The notes below the pieces were generated by a model. That model made no database searches. It was not told the origin of the DNA and worked only from the letters and a program-made list of their open reading frames with translations. Shown in pieces: positions 9,956-20,994 of a stretch of 64,000 nucleotides of DNA (position 1 is its first letter; every line of letters starts with the position of its first letter). The translations under genes were made by a program, and so were the position numbers. Source of the DNA: Halomonas sp. McH1-25 (lineage in GTDB: Bacteria > Pseudomonadota > Gammaproteobacteria > Pseudomonadales > Halomonadaceae); contig NZ_JAKRFI010000001.1 of NCBI RefSeq assembly GCF_022348165.1, positions 806,001 to 870,000 of the forward strand. Reading direction: 5' to 3'.

Positions 9956-11149
9956 TCAAGGCTTGTGAGGCAAGGCCAGATACTCGCGTGACTGCATCTC
10001 CTGCAGGCGTGACACCGTGCGCTCGAACTCGAAGGAGAGGTTGCCCTCGGTATAGAGCTGCTCGGCCGCGGTTTCCGCCGACATCAATAGCTTGACGGCG
10101 CGATCGTAGAATTCGTCGACCATGTTGATGAAGCGCCGGGCCTGGTCGTCGCTGCCCCGGCCCATCTGCGGCACATCGGACACCAGCACGGTATGAAATT
10201 CGCGCGCCAGCTCGATGTAGTCGTTCTGACTACGCGGGCCGTCACACAGCATGTCAAAGTCGAACCACACCACATCCTCGTGGACACGCCGAGAGGTCAG
10301 GATACGGCGATTGATCTCGATCTGCGCATCGCTCTCTCCCTCGACCCCGGCAATTTCCCGGAAGCTGCGCTCCAGTTGCACCGCGGCGTCTTCATCCAAT
10401 GGGTAATGGAATATCTCTGCGCGCTCCAGTGCGCGAAGACGGTAATCGATTCCAGAGTCCACGTTGACCACTTCGCAATGACGCTTGACGAGATCGATGG
10501 CCGGCAGGAAGCGCGCCCGCTGCAGGCCGTCCTTGTAGAGATCGTCGGGAACGATATTGGATGTCGCCACCAGCACGACGCCTTTGCTGAACAACGCCTC
10601 GAGCAGATTGGCGAGAATCATCGCATCGGTAATGTCCTTGACGAAGAATTCGTCGAAACAGATCACCCTGGCCTCGCTGGCAAACTTGCCGGCGATCAGC
10701 GTCAAAGGATTCTTCTCGCCCTTGTAGTGCTCCAACTCGGTATGCACACGCTGCATGAAGCGATGGAAATGCGTGCGCATCTTGTCCGGAAACGGCAGCG
10801 ATTCGTAAAAGGTATCCACCAGGTAGGTCTTGCCGCGTCCGACGCCTCCCCAGAAATACAACCCTGTCACTTCCGGCGTCACCGGCTCCTGCTCATCGGA
10901 CGTCGACCTTTTGCCGAACAAACCGGCCATCTTCGACTTTAGCCCACGCTCCGCGGATGACGGCGCCAATTCGCGACGCGGCGTACTGACCAGGTCGTCG
11001 TAGAGCCGCTGCAGGTGCTTGACGGCCCGTTCCTGGGCCTCGTCATACTGGAAACCCTCACGCTTCAGGTCGGCCCGATAACGCTCAAGGGGAGGCAGAC
11101 CGGTCGGCTTGGCGGCGGAGTTCGGCGGAGAAGTGGTAGTCGCGCACAT
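9956..11149 (-). CDS. zapE: Cell division ATPase ZapE (AFG1 family)
   Basis: ZapE is a P-loop ATPase that acts on the FtsZ ring in E. coli and belongs to the AFG1/LACE1 family. The 397-residue protein shows Walker A in WGGVGRGKTYLVD (near residue 100), Walker B as VICFDEFFVKD, and the family segment HFHRFMQRVH. It is divergent from zapG, as in E. coli (yhcM/yhcB). An inverted repeat (TTGCCTCA with TGAGGCAA, about 9951-9974) spans the stop codon but has no U tract. The start is the first ATG; I see no strong ribosome site. Confidence 0.94.
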   Translation of the reverse strand: MCATTTSPPNSAAKPTGLPPLERYRADLKREGFQYDEAQERAVKHLQRLYDDLVSTPRRELAPSSAERGLKSKMAGLFGKRSTSDEQEPVTPEVTGLYFWGGVGRGKTYLVDTFYESLPFPDKMRTHFHRFMQRVHTELEHYKGEKNPLTLIAGKFASEARVICFDEFFVKDITDAMILANLLEALFSKGVVLVATSNIVPDDLYKDGLQRARFLPAIDLVKRHCEVVNVDSGIDYRLRALERAEIFHYPLDEDAAVQLERSFREIAGVEGESDAQIEINRRILTSRRVHEDVVWFDFDMLCDGPRSQNDYIELAREFHTVLVSDVPQMGRGSDDQARRFINMVDEFYDRAVKLLMSAETAAEQLYTEGNLSFEFERTVSRLQEMQSREYLALPHKP

Positions 11150-11366
11150 GAGCGTCTTGCATACCTCGAACGGCTGTCGATGAACCGATCATTATACGCG
11201 GGCAAACGATGTCGCGCATGCCATAGACCCCGTCGCGTTGACCTGAGTTGGCTTATGCCCCATATAATGGACCGCCTGGAATGCGAACCGTAACCGACAT
11301 GGCATGCAGGGGTAATGACAGCCTGGTTTTCCACGCTGCGGCTGGGCGTGAATAGAGGGGAGCGAC

Positions 11367-11819
11367 GTGAACGAAAGCAACATCGACTGGATACTGGCCA
11401 TTGCCTGCTTTCTCGCTGGCATTGGCATTGGCGCCTTGGGCTATCACCTTCTCAACGCCAACGTGGCACGAAACCAGAAAGTGCGCCAGCGCTTGGCGGA
11501 GACCGAGCTGGAACTCAACCAGGTGCGCGATGCGCTCAACGATCATTTTGCCAAGGCGACGGATCTCGTAGCGAACATTCAGCGCCAGAGCCAGGAGCTC
11601 GAACAACAGCTCAACCAAAGCGCCGACCGTCTGTGCGACGACCTGCAGCTCAAGCGACGCTTGAACGGCAACGCTTCGGACGAGCCGCCGATGGAGAGCG
11701 AAGAACCGTCGATGCCGCGTGATTACGCCGATGGCGGCCGCGGCACGCTGGCCGAGGATTTCGGCCTGCGCCAGGACGAGACGAAGGAGAAGGAGCAGAC
11801 CCAACCGGTCCGTTACTGA
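11367..11819 (+). CDS. zapG: Cell-envelope protein ZapG (YhcB, DUF1043)
   Basis: A 150-residue inner-membrane protein with one N-terminal helix (WILAIACFLAGIGIGALGYH), then a coiled-coil segment rich in Gln and Leu (residues 35-90), and a disordered acidic tail. YhcB/ZapG links cell division with envelope synthesis in E. coli. The start codon is GTG at 11367, supported by AGAGGGGAG upstream. Divergent pairing with zapE and proximity to a DegS-type protease repeat the E. coli neighbourhood. Confidence 0.88.
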   Translation: MNESNIDWILAIACFLAGIGIGALGYHLLNANVARNQKVRQRLAETELELNQVRDALNDHFAKATDLVANIQRQSQELEQQLNQSADRLCDDLQLKRRLNGNASDEPPMESEEPSMPRDYADGGRGTLAEDFGLRQDETKEKEQTQPVRY

Positions 11820-11839
11820 TCGGAAAGCGCTCGACCTGC

Positions 11840-11875
11840 TTGCGTCCGCAACGATTGGCATCGCCGCGGACGCAA
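11840..11875. terminator. Hairpin between zapG and the Nif3-like gene
   Basis: Ten-base arms TTGCGTCCGC (11840-11849) and GCGGACGCAA (11866-11875) enclose a 16-base loop with its own CGAT/ATCG mini-stem. It lies between two convergent genes but has no clear T tract. Confidence 0.4.
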
Positions 11876-11897
11876 CACCTCAAAACGCATGATGGCT

Positions 11898-12656
11898 TCA
11901 CGCGGGGTTGTCGATATCCACGAAGCAATGCTCGATGCCAAGCTCAGCGGCTAGCCATTCTCCCAACGCCTGGACGCCGTAACGCTCGGTCGCATGATGC
12001 CCCGCCGCGTAGTAGCTGATTCCCATTTCCCTGGCCAGATGCGTCGTACGCTCTGAAATCTCGCCCGAGATGAAGGCATCCGCCCCGGCTTCACAAGCCT
12101 GCATGATCATGTCCTGGGCACCCCCGGTACACCAGGCGATGCGCTCGATGGGACGGTCATGTCCTGCAATGATCGTGGGGTTGCGCTGCAAACGCTGCGC
12201 AAGGTGGCGCCCTAGCGCGGCGCCGTCCATGGGTGCGCGAGGCGTCCCCAGCCAGACCAGCCCAGTTCCCAGCTCACCGTCGGCGCACCCCTCGACAGCG
12301 AAGTCCAGCTCCGCCGCGAGCCTGGCATTGTTGCCCAGCGTCGCATGGGCATCCAGCGGCAGGTGGTAGGCAAGCAGATTGATATCGTGGGTCATTAGCG
12401 TACCGAGCCGTCGCCGCTTCATGCCGGTGATCGCCACCGGCTCGTTCTTCCAGAAATAGCCGTGATGCACCAGCACCAGATCGGCGCCCCAGGCAACGGC
12501 CTCGTCGAGCAGTGCCTGGCAGGCGGTCACCCCGGTCATTACCTTGCCGACGGATTCCTTGCCGGCGACCTGCAGACCGTTGAGGGTGTAGTCCTTGAAG
12601 GCATCGGCTTTCAACAGCTCATGGCAGGCGTCCACCAGGCGATCGCGGGATATCAT
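11898..12656 (-). CDS. Nif3-like dinuclear metal centre hexameric protein (YbgI family)
   Basis: A 252-residue member of the NIF3/YbgI/DUF34 family, which binds two metal ions in a toroidal hexamer and may be a GTP cyclohydrolase-like or metal-handling protein; the role is unsettled. Metal-binding residues are visible in LVLVHHGYFWKNE, LLAYHLPLDAH and AAGHHATERYGVQ. ATG 12656 is preceded by GGAGGACTC; the longer frame extends into the promoter region of the next gene. It is divergent from the DegS-type protease by about 100 bases. Confidence 0.92.
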   Translation of the reverse strand: MISRDRLVDACHELLKADAFKDYTLNGLQVAGKESVGKVMTGVTACQALLDEAVAWGADLVLVHHGYFWKNEPVAITGMKRRRLGTLMTHDINLLAYHLPLDAHATLGNNARLAAELDFAVEGCADGELGTGLVWLGTPRAPMDGAALGRHLAQRLQRNPTIIAGHDRPIERIAWCTGGAQDMIMQACEAGADAFISGEISERTTHLAREMGISYYAAGHHATERYGVQALGEWLAAELGIEHCFVDIDNPA

Positions 12657-12754
12657 GAGTCCTCCGGACAGTCGTTGGGCTGCGGTGATACAATGCCGGT
12701 CATTGTAACGCCTGGCCTCAGATCCATCGCCCCCTATCGACAAGGAACGCATTC

Positions 12755-13948
12755 ATGCGTCGCTACCTGAAGCCGCTTTTCTGGCCCGTTCTCAGCGGCG
12801 TACTCGTGGCCGTGCTGCTGCTCAACCTGTTTCCTCAGTGGCTAAGCTCCTCACAACCGATCAGTCGGGTCGCCGATTACCTCCAGCACGAGACCAATGG
12901 CGAGTCGCACCCGACCCCCGACCTGCGCGAGGCCGCCCCCCTGTCACGCTCCAGCGGTCCGGTCAGCTATGCGGCCGCCGTAAACAAGGCGGCCCCGGCC
13001 GTGGTCAACGTCTACTCGTCGCGCGTCGTCGAACGCGAACAACACCCCTTGATGTCGGACCCCTTTTTCCGTCAATTCTTCGGCGAGGAAATGCCCAGGC
13101 GCCAGCGGATGCTTTCCAGCCTGGGTTCAGGAGTCATCGTCAGCGACGAGGGCTATGTCCTGACCAACCATCACGTCATCAATGGTGCAGACCAGATCCA
13201 GGTGGCCTTGCGCGATGGCCGCGAAACCCTTGCCGAAGTCATCGGCACCGACCCGGAAAGCGACTTGGCGGTACTCAAGATCGATCTCGACGCACTCCCC
13301 GCCATCGCACTCGGAAACTCGGAGAGCGTCGCGGTGGGCGATATCAGCTTGGCCATCGGCAACCCCTTCGGCGTGGGCCAGACCGTGACCATGGGCATCA
13401 TCAGTGCCACCGGTCGCAACCATCTCGGCCTGTCCGCCTACGAAGATTTCATTCAGACCGACGCTGCGATCAACCCTGGCAATTCAGGCGGGGCATTGAT
13501 CAATGCCGAAGGCGCTCTGGTCGGCATCAATACGGCAATCTTCTCGCGCTCGGGCGGATCGCAGGGTATCGGTTTCGCGATTCCCGTCAACCTGGCACGC
13601 GAGATTCTCGACGAACTCATAGCGCGTGGCCGCGTGGTACGCGGCTGGCTGGGGCTGGAAGTCCAGGAGATCACCTCGGGTCTGGCAGCCTCATTCGGAC
13701 TCAATGCGGCCCAGGGCGTCATCGTATCCAACGTGGTGCAGAACGGCCCCGCCCAACAGGCGGGCTTGCGTCCGGGGGACGTTCTGCTGGCCATCGATGG
13801 CAAACCCATACTCGACCCACGCGTCGCCATGGCCGACATCGCCGAAATCGAGCCCGGGACACGTTTGCCGCTCAAGGTGGTACGCAACGGCGATACCCTC
13901 GAAATCGAGATCGTGGCCGGCGAACGCCCCCTTCCGTCGCCAACCTGA
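12755..13948 (+). CDS. algW: Periplasmic serine protease, DegS/AlgW type
   Basis: A membrane-anchored trypsin-like protease with one PDZ domain. DegS/AlgW senses unfolded outer-membrane proteins and makes the first cut in the anti-sigma factor RseA/MucA. The 397-residue protein has an N-terminal anchor (residues 8-24). The catalytic triad is in TNHHVI (His), ESDLAVLKI (Asp) and NPGNSGGALI (Ser). One PDZ domain lies at about residues 295-385, ending without a second PDZ, unlike DegP. AAGGA precedes the ATG. No rseA/mucA gene is in view, so the substrate is inferred. Confidence 0.92.
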   Translation: MRRYLKPLFWPVLSGVLVAVLLLNLFPQWLSSSQPISRVADYLQHETNGESHPTPDLREAAPLSRSSGPVSYAAAVNKAAPAVVNVYSSRVVEREQHPLMSDPFFRQFFGEEMPRRQRMLSSLGSGVIVSDEGYVLTNHHVINGADQIQVALRDGRETLAEVIGTDPESDLAVLKIDLDALPAIALGNSESVAVGDISLAIGNPFGVGQTVTMGIISATGRNHLGLSAYEDFIQTDAAINPGNSGGALINAEGALVGINTAIFSRSGGSQGIGFAIPVNLAREILDELIARGRVVRGWLGLEVQEITSGLAASFGLNAAQGVIVSNVVQNGPAQQAGLRPGDVLLAIDGKPILDPRVAMADIAEIEPGTRLPLKVVRNGDTLEIEIVAGERPLPSPT

Positions 13949-13956
13949 AATAACAA

Positions 13957-13985
13957 GGCCCATGCCGCCAATGGCGGCATGGGCC
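13957..13985 (-). terminator. Terminator between algW and hisD
   Basis: Perfect 13-bp stem, 13957-13969 with 13973-13985. On the minus strand it is followed by TTGTTATTTC, so it mainly serves hisD. It also lies just past the algW stop on the plus strand. Confidence 0.8.
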
Positions 13986-14006
13986 CGTAGCAGTCTAGCC
14001 TGGCAA

Positions 14007-15347
14007 TCAATCGTTGCGGATGCGATTCTCTGCGGAACGGGCATGCGCAGTCAGCGACTCGCCGCGCGCCAGCACGGAGGCAGTACGTCCCAGGGTCGTC
14101 GCCCCAGCGGGCGAGCAATGGATGATCGACGAGCGTTTCTGGAAATCGTAGACCCCCAGAGGCGACGAGAAGCGTGCCGTGCCCGACGTCGGCAGGACAT
14201 GGTTCGGCCCGGCACAGTAATCGCCCAGCACCTCGGCGGTATACCGTCCCATGAAGATCGCTCCCGCATGACGAATTCCTGGCAAGAGCGACTCGGGATC
14301 CTCGACGGAAAGCTCCAGATGTTCCGGTGCGATGCGGTTAGCCAGGGCGATGGCTTCCTCACGGTCAGCGCAGGCAATCAGTGCGCCACGCTTCTCGAGC
14401 GAGGCGCGAATGATCGGCTCACGCTCCATGGTCGGCAGCAGCCGTTCGATGGCCGACTCGACGGCGGAAATGTGCTCGGCATCCCAACTCACGAGGATCG
14501 CCTGGGCATCCTCGTCGTGCTCGGCCTGGGAGAAGAGATCCATGGCCAGCCACTCGGGGTCGGTACCGCCATCGGAAAGCACCAGGATCTCGGACGGCCC
14601 GGCGATCATATCGATACCCACCTGTCCGAAGACGGCACGCTTGGCAGTAGCCACATAAATGTTGCCCGGCCCGACGATCTTGTCGACTCGCGGCACGCTT
14701 TCGGTGCCGTAAGCCAGGGCCGCCACGGCCTGGGCACCACCGATGGTGAAGACATGGTCGACCCCGGCCAGATAGGCGGCGGCGAGAACCAGCTCGTTGA
14801 GTACGCCGTCGGGCGTGGGAACTACCATGACGATCTCGCGAACGCCGGCTACATGGGCAGGAATCGCATTCATCAATACCGATGAAGGATACGCTGCCTT
14901 GCCACCTGGGACATAGATGCCGGCGCGGTCGAGCGGCGTCACCTTCTGACCCAGCACCGTACCGTCGGCCTCTGTATATTGCCACGACTCGGGTTTCTGA
15001 TGTTCGTGATAGACCCGGATACGCTCGGCCGCCACAGCCAATGCATCGCGCTGTTCTGCAGGCAGACCGTCATAGGCCTGACGCAACCGCGCGTTGCCCA
15101 GCGTCAATTCCGCCATGGAGCTGACGCAAAGACGATCGAAGCGGTTCGAGGCCTCGACCAACGCCGCATCCCCTCGCGTTCTGACGGCGTGCAGGAGCTC
15201 GTCCACCCGCTGCTGCACCTGGGTATCGGAAACCCCTTCCCAGGCCAACAAGGCCTCGAGCGAGGCATCGAACTCGGCATCGGCGGTGGATAGTCTGGCT
15301 ACCGTGATCTGGCGTGCAGGTGTCTCGGCCATGGTGATGTGTCTCAT
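14007..15347 (-). CDS. hisD: Histidinol dehydrogenase
   Basis: HisD performs the last two oxidations of histidine synthesis, histidinol to histidine, with NAD and zinc. The 446-residue protein shows [49 protein letters not shown] and the catalytic region [14 protein letters not shown] Met at 15332 (MAETPAR) is an equally plausible start; neither has a strong ribosome site. The gene follows hisG by nine bases and is followed by a terminator, so hisC is not part of this unit. Confidence 0.97.
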   Translation of the reverse strand: MRHITMAETPARQITVARLSTADAEFDASLEALLAWEGVSDTQVQQRVDELLHAVRTRGDAALVEASNRFDRLCVSSMAELTLGNARLRQAYDGLPAEQRDALAVAAERIRVYHEHQKPESWQYTEADGTVLGQKVTPLDRAGIYVPGGKAAYPSSVLMNAIPAHVAGVREIVMVVPTPDGVLNELVLAAAYLAGVDHVFTIGGAQAVAALAYGTESVPRVDKIVGPGNIYVATAKRAVFGQVGIDMIAGPSEILVLSDGGTDPEWLAMDLFSQAEHDEDAQAILVSWDAEHISAVESAIERLLPTMEREPIIRASLEKRGALIACADREEAIALANRIAPEHLELSVEDPESLLPGIRHAGAIFMGRYTAEVLGDYCAGPNHVLPTSGTARFSSPLGVYDFQKRSSIIHCSPAGATTLGRTASVLARGESLTAHARSAENRIRND

Positions 15348-15355
15348 CGTCTCGA

Positions 15356-16012
15356 TCAGGAAGCGGCAATGTCGGCTCGGCGCGTGGCGACGGCATCGCG
15401 CAAGCGCTCGATCAGTGGCTTGAGCCGCTCGTGTTTCATGGTCATGGCGGCCTTGTTGACCACCAAGCGGGTACTGACGTCTTCGATCAGCTCGCGCGGT
15501 TCCATGCCATTGGCGCGCAAGGTATTGCCGGTATCGACGATATCGACGATCTCGTCAGCCAAGTTCATTAATGGCGCAAGCTCCATGGCACCGTAGAGCT
15601 TGATGACTTCTGCCTGGATTCCCTGTTCGGCATAGTAGCGACGCGCCACGTTGACGAACTTGGTCGCCACACGCCGACGGGCGTGTGCCGGCCTTGCCCC
15701 CACGATGCCGGCTGTCATCAGACGGCAGCGGGCAATCTCGAGGTCAAGCGGCTCGTAGAGACCTTCGGCGCCATGTTCGAGCAACACGTCCTTGCCGGCA
15801 ATGCCGAGGTCGGCGGCGCCGAGTTGTACGTAAGTCGGCACATCGACGGCCCGAATCACTACCAGTTTCACGTCCTCGAGGTTGGTATCGAACAGGAGCT
15901 TGCGGCTCTTGTCCAAATCCTCGATAGGCTCGATGCCGGCATCGGCCAGCAGCGGCAGGGTTTCCTTCAGGATGCGACCCTTGGAGAGGGCCAGAATCAG
16001 TTGCTTGCTCAT
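15356..16012 (-). CDS. hisG: ATP phosphoribosyltransferase, catalytic subunit, short form
   Basis: HisG catalyses the first committed step of histidine synthesis, ATP plus PRPP. At 218 residues this is the short form, which lacks the C-terminal regulatory domain and works with HisZ. HisZ is not in this window. Motifs include [29 protein letters not shown] and [16 protein letters not shown], the last being the PRPP-binding region. It sits between murA and hisD, an arrangement also known from Pseudomonas. Confidence 0.96.
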   Translation of the reverse strand: MSKQLILALSKGRILKETLPLLADAGIEPIEDLDKSRKLLFDTNLEDVKLVVIRAVDVPTYVQLGAADLGIAGKDVLLEHGAEGLYEPLDLEIARCRLMTAGIVGARPAHARRRVATKFVNVARRYYAEQGIQAEVIKLYGAMELAPLMNLADEIVDIVDTGNTLRANGMEPRELIEDVSTRLVVNKAAMTMKHERLKPLIERLRDAVATRRADIAAS

Positions 16013-16049
16013 AGTAGGTCGCTAATTGATGACTAACGCGATGACGGCA

Positions 16050-17581
<1,532 letters not shown>

Positions 17582-17705
17582 GGGTTGCAGTGGCTCCTAT
17601 TGATAGTCTGGTACGCAGCACCGGACAGATACCGGGATGCGCCCAAGAATGGCTCACGATGCGCCCATGGTAATGAAAAGCGCGGACGATGGCGATGCCG
17701 ATGCC

Positions 17706-18044
17706 TCAAAGAGAGGTTTCGGCATGCACTTCGGGCAATAGCTGCTCGAGCCCGGCCATGGCGGTAAGACGGGACAACGGCGCAGACAGGCGAACCTCCA
17801 CTACCGACAGTTGACGCCGATGGGCACAGCGCAGCCATTCGAGCATGACGCTCAACGCCGCACTACTGGCCTGATCGACGCCGCTCAGATCGAAAACGAC
17901 CTCGCTCCCCTGGGGCTGCTGCATGAGCCACCCACAACCCTTCTCGGCAAGCGCGGCTGCCATGTCGAAACCGGCCTCGCCACTGGCGACCAGAACATTC
18001 GCGTTCACCTCGAGGCGTGCCGCGCCTTGCAACAGGCTGGTCAT
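17706..18044 (-). CDS. mlaB: STAS-domain protein MlaB
   Basis: MlaB is the small cytoplasmic STAS subunit that stabilises the MlaFE ATP-binding cassette complex in retrograde phospholipid transport. The 112-residue frame has a STAS fold (VVFDLSGVDQASSAALSVMLEWLRCA) with the conserved Ser-Ser region. It overlaps the mlaC stop by four bases and is last in mlaFEDCB. A 124-base gap separates it from ibaG; I see nothing coding there. Confidence 0.9.
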   Translation of the reverse strand: MTSLLQGAARLEVNANVLVASGEAGFDMAAALAEKGCGWLMQQPQGSEVVFDLSGVDQASSAALSVMLEWLRCAHRRQLSVVEVRLSAPLSRLTAMAGLEQLLPEVHAETSL

Positions 18045-18694
18045 GCCCCGCGGCCCTGCTCCAGCTCCTCGGTGCCCACTTCAGGCGCCCAACCGCCGAT
18101 GACCTTATCGTAATCGCGGTTGTTGTCGCGCATTGCCTGATCGAACTGATTGCGGAACGTCAGCCCGAGGTTGATGCCATTGACGATGACATTGACGACT
18201 TTCCATTGGCCATCGTCGCTCTGGCGCAGGCTGTAACTGACCGGATAGACCTGACCGTTCGTGGCAACGACCTCCATGTCTACGCTGGTCTGGCCCTCAT
18301 AGCGCGATCCGGTGCCCTCCAATACGCGCAGATCGCGATAATCGAACGTCACCAGCCCTTTGGCGTAGGTATCGATCAGCGTTTGGCGAAACACCTCGGC
18401 AAAGCGTGAACGCTGCTCGGGCGTGGCATTGCGGAAATAGCGCCCCATCACACTGGCACCGATGTAGCGAAAGTCCGCCACTCCCTCGAGACTTTCGTCG
18501 ACAAGTGTCTTGAGCTCATCGGGATGTTGGGCAAAGTAATCCCTGCGCCCCTCGATCTGCCCCATCAATTGATTGATGCTATCGCGAATCACCTGCTCGG
18601 GGGCCTGGGCCGATGCCTGTGTGGCAAACAACCCCAGGCACAGCGCCAGAAGGAGCACCGGGATACGCTTCGCAACGGCCATCCACTCGTTCAT
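18041..18694 (-). CDS. mlaC: Periplasmic phospholipid-binding protein MlaC
   Basis: MlaC ferries phospholipids between the outer-membrane MlaA complex and inner-membrane MlaFEDB. ATG 18694 is chosen because AGGAG lies six bases upstream. The 217-residue protein starts with a signal peptide ending near TQASA. The Tol-tol/MlaC domain follows (FRYIGASVMGRYFRNATPEQRSRFAEVFRQ; WKVVNVIVNGINLGLTFRNQF). It overlaps mlaB and follows mlaD by 20 bases. Confidence 0.95.
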   Translation of the reverse strand: MNEWMAVAKRIPVLLLALCLGLFATQASAQAPEQVIRDSINQLMGQIEGRRDYFAQHPDELKTLVDESLEGVADFRYIGASVMGRYFRNATPEQRSRFAEVFRQTLIDTYAKGLVTFDYRDLRVLEGTGSRYEGQTSVDMEVVATNGQVYPVSYSLRQSDDGQWKVVNVIVNGINLGLTFRNQFDQAMRDNNRDYDKVIGGWAPEVGTEELEQGRGA

Positions 18695-18714
18695 AAGAAC
18701 TCCTGAAAAACGGT

Positions 18715-19179
18715 TCACTCTCTCACCATGTTGGACACGAACTGCTGAATCAGTTCTTCAAGCACCAATGCCTGCTGGGTATCCCGAATCGTATCGCCAT
18801 CGACCAGGGTATCCGGGTCCCCTCCCACCGACAAACCGAGGTACTGTTCACCGAGCAGGCCCGAGGTCAGGATGGCGGCCGTGGTGTCGCGCGGCAACTG
18901 TCCCTCCAGATCGGCATCCAGCTTCAGCGTGACGCGTGCTTCGAACCACTCCCGATCCAGCTCGACATCGGCGACCTGGCCGACCTGCACACCTGCCAGC
19001 GTCACCTTAGACCGCGGTTTCAGGCCGCCAATGTTGGCGAAATCGGCGTACAGGGTGAAGGTATCCCCGCTGATTCCGCTACCCAGCCCGCTGACACGCA
19101 GCCCGAGAAACACCAGCCCCAGGATGCCTGCCAGCATGAACAGGCCGACCCCAAACTCCATCATCTTGCTGCGCTTCAT
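18715..19179 (-). CDS. mlaD: MCE-domain protein MlaD
   Basis: MlaD is the inner-membrane MCE protein that forms the hexameric lipid channel of the Mla transporter. The 154-residue protein has one N-terminal helix ([20 protein letters not shown]) and an MCE domain at about residues 38-118 ([25 protein letters not shown], cut here to the recognisable part [14 protein letters not shown]). The C-terminal helix [12 protein letters not shown] fits the channel helix. It overlaps mlaE by four bases. Confidence 0.95.
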   Translation of the reverse strand: MKRSKMMEFGVGLFMLAGILGLVFLGLRVSGLGSGISGDTFTLYADFANIGGLKPRSKVTLAGVQVGQVADVELDREWFEARVTLKLDADLEGQLPRDTTAAILTSGLLGEQYLGLSVGGDPDTLVDGDTIRDTQQALVLEELIQQFVSNMVRE

Positions 19180-19964
19180 CCAAGCTCTCCAAACATCAGC
19201 GTCGTCAGCACGAAATCCAGACCGAGTACGGCCAGCGAGGAATACACCACCGTGCGTGTGGTTGCGCGGGAAATCCCTTCGGACGTGGGAACCAGATCAT
19301 AGCCCTGGAAGACCGCGATCCAGGTCACGACGAGGGCAAACACCAGGCTCTTGACCAAGCCGTTGCCGACATCGTCAAAGAATCCCACGCTGCCTTGCAT
19401 CCCGCTCCAGTAGGCCCCTTCGAAGACACCCAGCCACTCCACGCCGACCAGGTAACCTCCCCAGATCCCCACCACGCTGAACCCCACCGTCAGCAGAGGC
19501 AGCGACACGAAGCCCGCCCACAGCCTGGGCGCAATTATCCGGCGCAACGGATCGACCCCGATCATCTCCATACTGGACAGCTGCTCGGTGGCCTTCATCA
19601 GGCCGATTTCGGCCGTCAATGCCGACCCCGCCCGCCCCGCGAACAATAACGCGGCGACCACCGGCGCCAACTCTCTAAGCAGCGACAGAGCAACCATCTG
19701 TCCCAGCGCCTCTTCGGCGCCGAAATCCACCAGGATGGTATAGCCCTGCAGGCTAAGCACCATGCCGATGAACACCCCCGAGACGAGGACGATCGCCAGT
19801 GACATGACACCCACGAAGTGCATCTGCCGTAGCCAAAGGTACCATCCCTCACGCGAGGGAATGCCGAGACTCGATTGCAGCAGGAACACCCCGGCCCGCC
19901 CAAGGGACCCGAGTAGCTCGAGCGTACCCCGTCCCAGTGCAGCGATGCGTTGCACCAAGCTCAT
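19176..19964 (-). CDS. mlaE: Mla transporter permease MlaE
   Basis: The 262-residue permease is the membrane domain of the MlaFEDB lipid transporter. Five to six hydrophobic segments are visible. The family motif region [20 protein letters not shown] is followed by [19 protein letters not shown] and the conserved [16 protein letters not shown]. It overlaps both mlaF and mlaD by four bases, so the complex is probably made in coupled fashion. Confidence 0.96.
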   Translation of the reverse strand: MSLVQRIAALGRGTLELLGSLGRAGVFLLQSSLGIPSREGWYLWLRQMHFVGVMSLAIVLVSGVFIGMVLSLQGYTILVDFGAEEALGQMVALSLLRELAPVVAALLFAGRAGSALTAEIGLMKATEQLSSMEMIGVDPLRRIIAPRLWAGFVSLPLLTVGFSVVGIWGGYLVGVEWLGVFEGAYWSGMQGSVGFFDDVGNGLVKSLVFALVVTWIAVFQGYDLVPTSEGISRATTRTVVYSSLAVLGLDFVLTTLMFGELG

Positions 19965-20773
19965 GACCCTGTCCTCTCGGCCAGGATATCGCTGAAATAG
20001 TCTGGCGCCGGGTAATGGAAAGGCACCGGGCCATCCGGCTCGCCATGGATGAACTGGCTGACCCGGGGATCCCGGTCGACATCGAGCGATGCGGGGGTAC
20101 CATGAGCCATGACCTGCCCATCCGATATCACATACACATAATCGGCGATCGACAGCGTCTCCTTGATGTCGTGGGAAACCACGATGGCGGTCAGTCCAAG
20201 GGCCTGATTGACCTTGCGGATCAATTGCACCAGCACCCCCATCGAAATGGGATCCTGACCGACAAAAGGCTCGTCATACAGGATAAGCTCGGGATCGAGC
20301 GCTACGGCCCGCGCCAACGCCACACGTCGCAGCATACCGCCTGACAGCTCGGCGGGCATCAAGTGTCGCGCACCGCGCAGACCGACCGCTTCGAGCTTCA
20401 TCAACACCACGTCGCGAACCATCGCCTCGGGCAGATCGGTATGCACACGCAAGGGAAACGCGACATTTTCGAATACATCGAGATCGGAAAACAGCGCGCC
20501 ACTTTGAAACAGCATGCCCATACGCCGGCGTAGCCGGAACAGCTCGCGCCGCGGCAGGCGATGCACGTCCTGTCCAGCGATACGCACACTCCCCGAGTCG
20601 GGAGCCAACTGGCCGCCGATCAGCTTGAGCAGCGTCGTCTTGCCGGTGCCGCTCGGCCCCATGATGGCCGTGATCTTGCCACGCGGCACGCGTAGATCGA
20701 CGCCCTGGAATATTTCCTTCTCGCCACGTGAAAAGCGTACGCCTTCCAGCTCGACGAGCATCGCATCACTCAT
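19961..20773 (-). CDS. mlaF: Mla transporter ATPase MlaF
   Basis: A 270-residue ABC ATPase that powers MlaE. Walker A is GPSGTGKTT, the signature is [14 protein letters not shown], and Walker B is [13 protein letters not shown], followed by the switch His in [10 protein letters not shown]. The C-terminal extension resembles the part of MlaF that exchanges with a neighbouring protomer. It heads mlaFEDCB and is divergent from kdsD; a candidate promoter lies about 40-60 bases upstream. Confidence 0.96.
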   Translation of the reverse strand: MSDAMLVELEGVRFSRGEKEIFQGVDLRVPRGKITAIMGPSGTGKTTLLKLIGGQLAPDSGSVRIAGQDVHRLPRRELFRLRRRMGMLFQSGALFSDLDVFENVAFPLRVHTDLPEAMVRDVVLMKLEAVGLRGARHLMPAELSGGMLRRVALARAVALDPELILYDEPFVGQDPISMGVLVQLIRKVNQALGLTAIVVSHDIKETLSIADYVYVISDGQVMAHGTPASLDVDRDPRVSQFIHGEPDGPVPFHYPAPDYFSDILAERTGS

Positions 20774-20809
20774 GCCCAGGATCCGTCATGAAAAATTATC
20801 GAACATCGT

Positions 20810-20837
20810 ATCCTAACTGGACCTGACATCGCCACAA
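20810..20837 (-). promoter_or_regulatory. Candidate promoter of mlaFEDCB
   Basis: On the minus strand TTGTGG (20832-20837) and TAGGAT (20810-20815) are 16 bases apart, with a predicted start near 20803, about 30 bases before mlaF. The match is moderate. Confidence 0.35.
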
Positions 20838-20854
20838 TAGCGTACGGGTGCGGC

Positions 20855-20883
20855 TTGCATGCATCCCGTGCAATGCGTTTAAT
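20855..20883 (+). promoter_or_regulatory. Candidate promoter of kdsD
   Basis: TTGCAT (20855-20860) and TTTAAT (20878-20883) are separated by exactly 17 bases, about 110 bases before kdsD. It is back to back with the mlaF promoter candidate. The -35 match is weak. Confidence 0.4.
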
Positions 20884-20994
20884 GGCGCCTCACCGATACC
20901 GATACGACTGGCGTGCAGGTGCTTCGGGCTACACACTGCGCCGGCCGCCTCCGTTTCGCTGTAGCCTTGAGGCCTAAGGGGCAACCATTTCGCC

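Noticed and set aside
13626-14885. 419-codon plus-strand frame crossing algW into hisD
   Set aside because: It overlaps two well-supported genes and a terminator in a different frame or strand.
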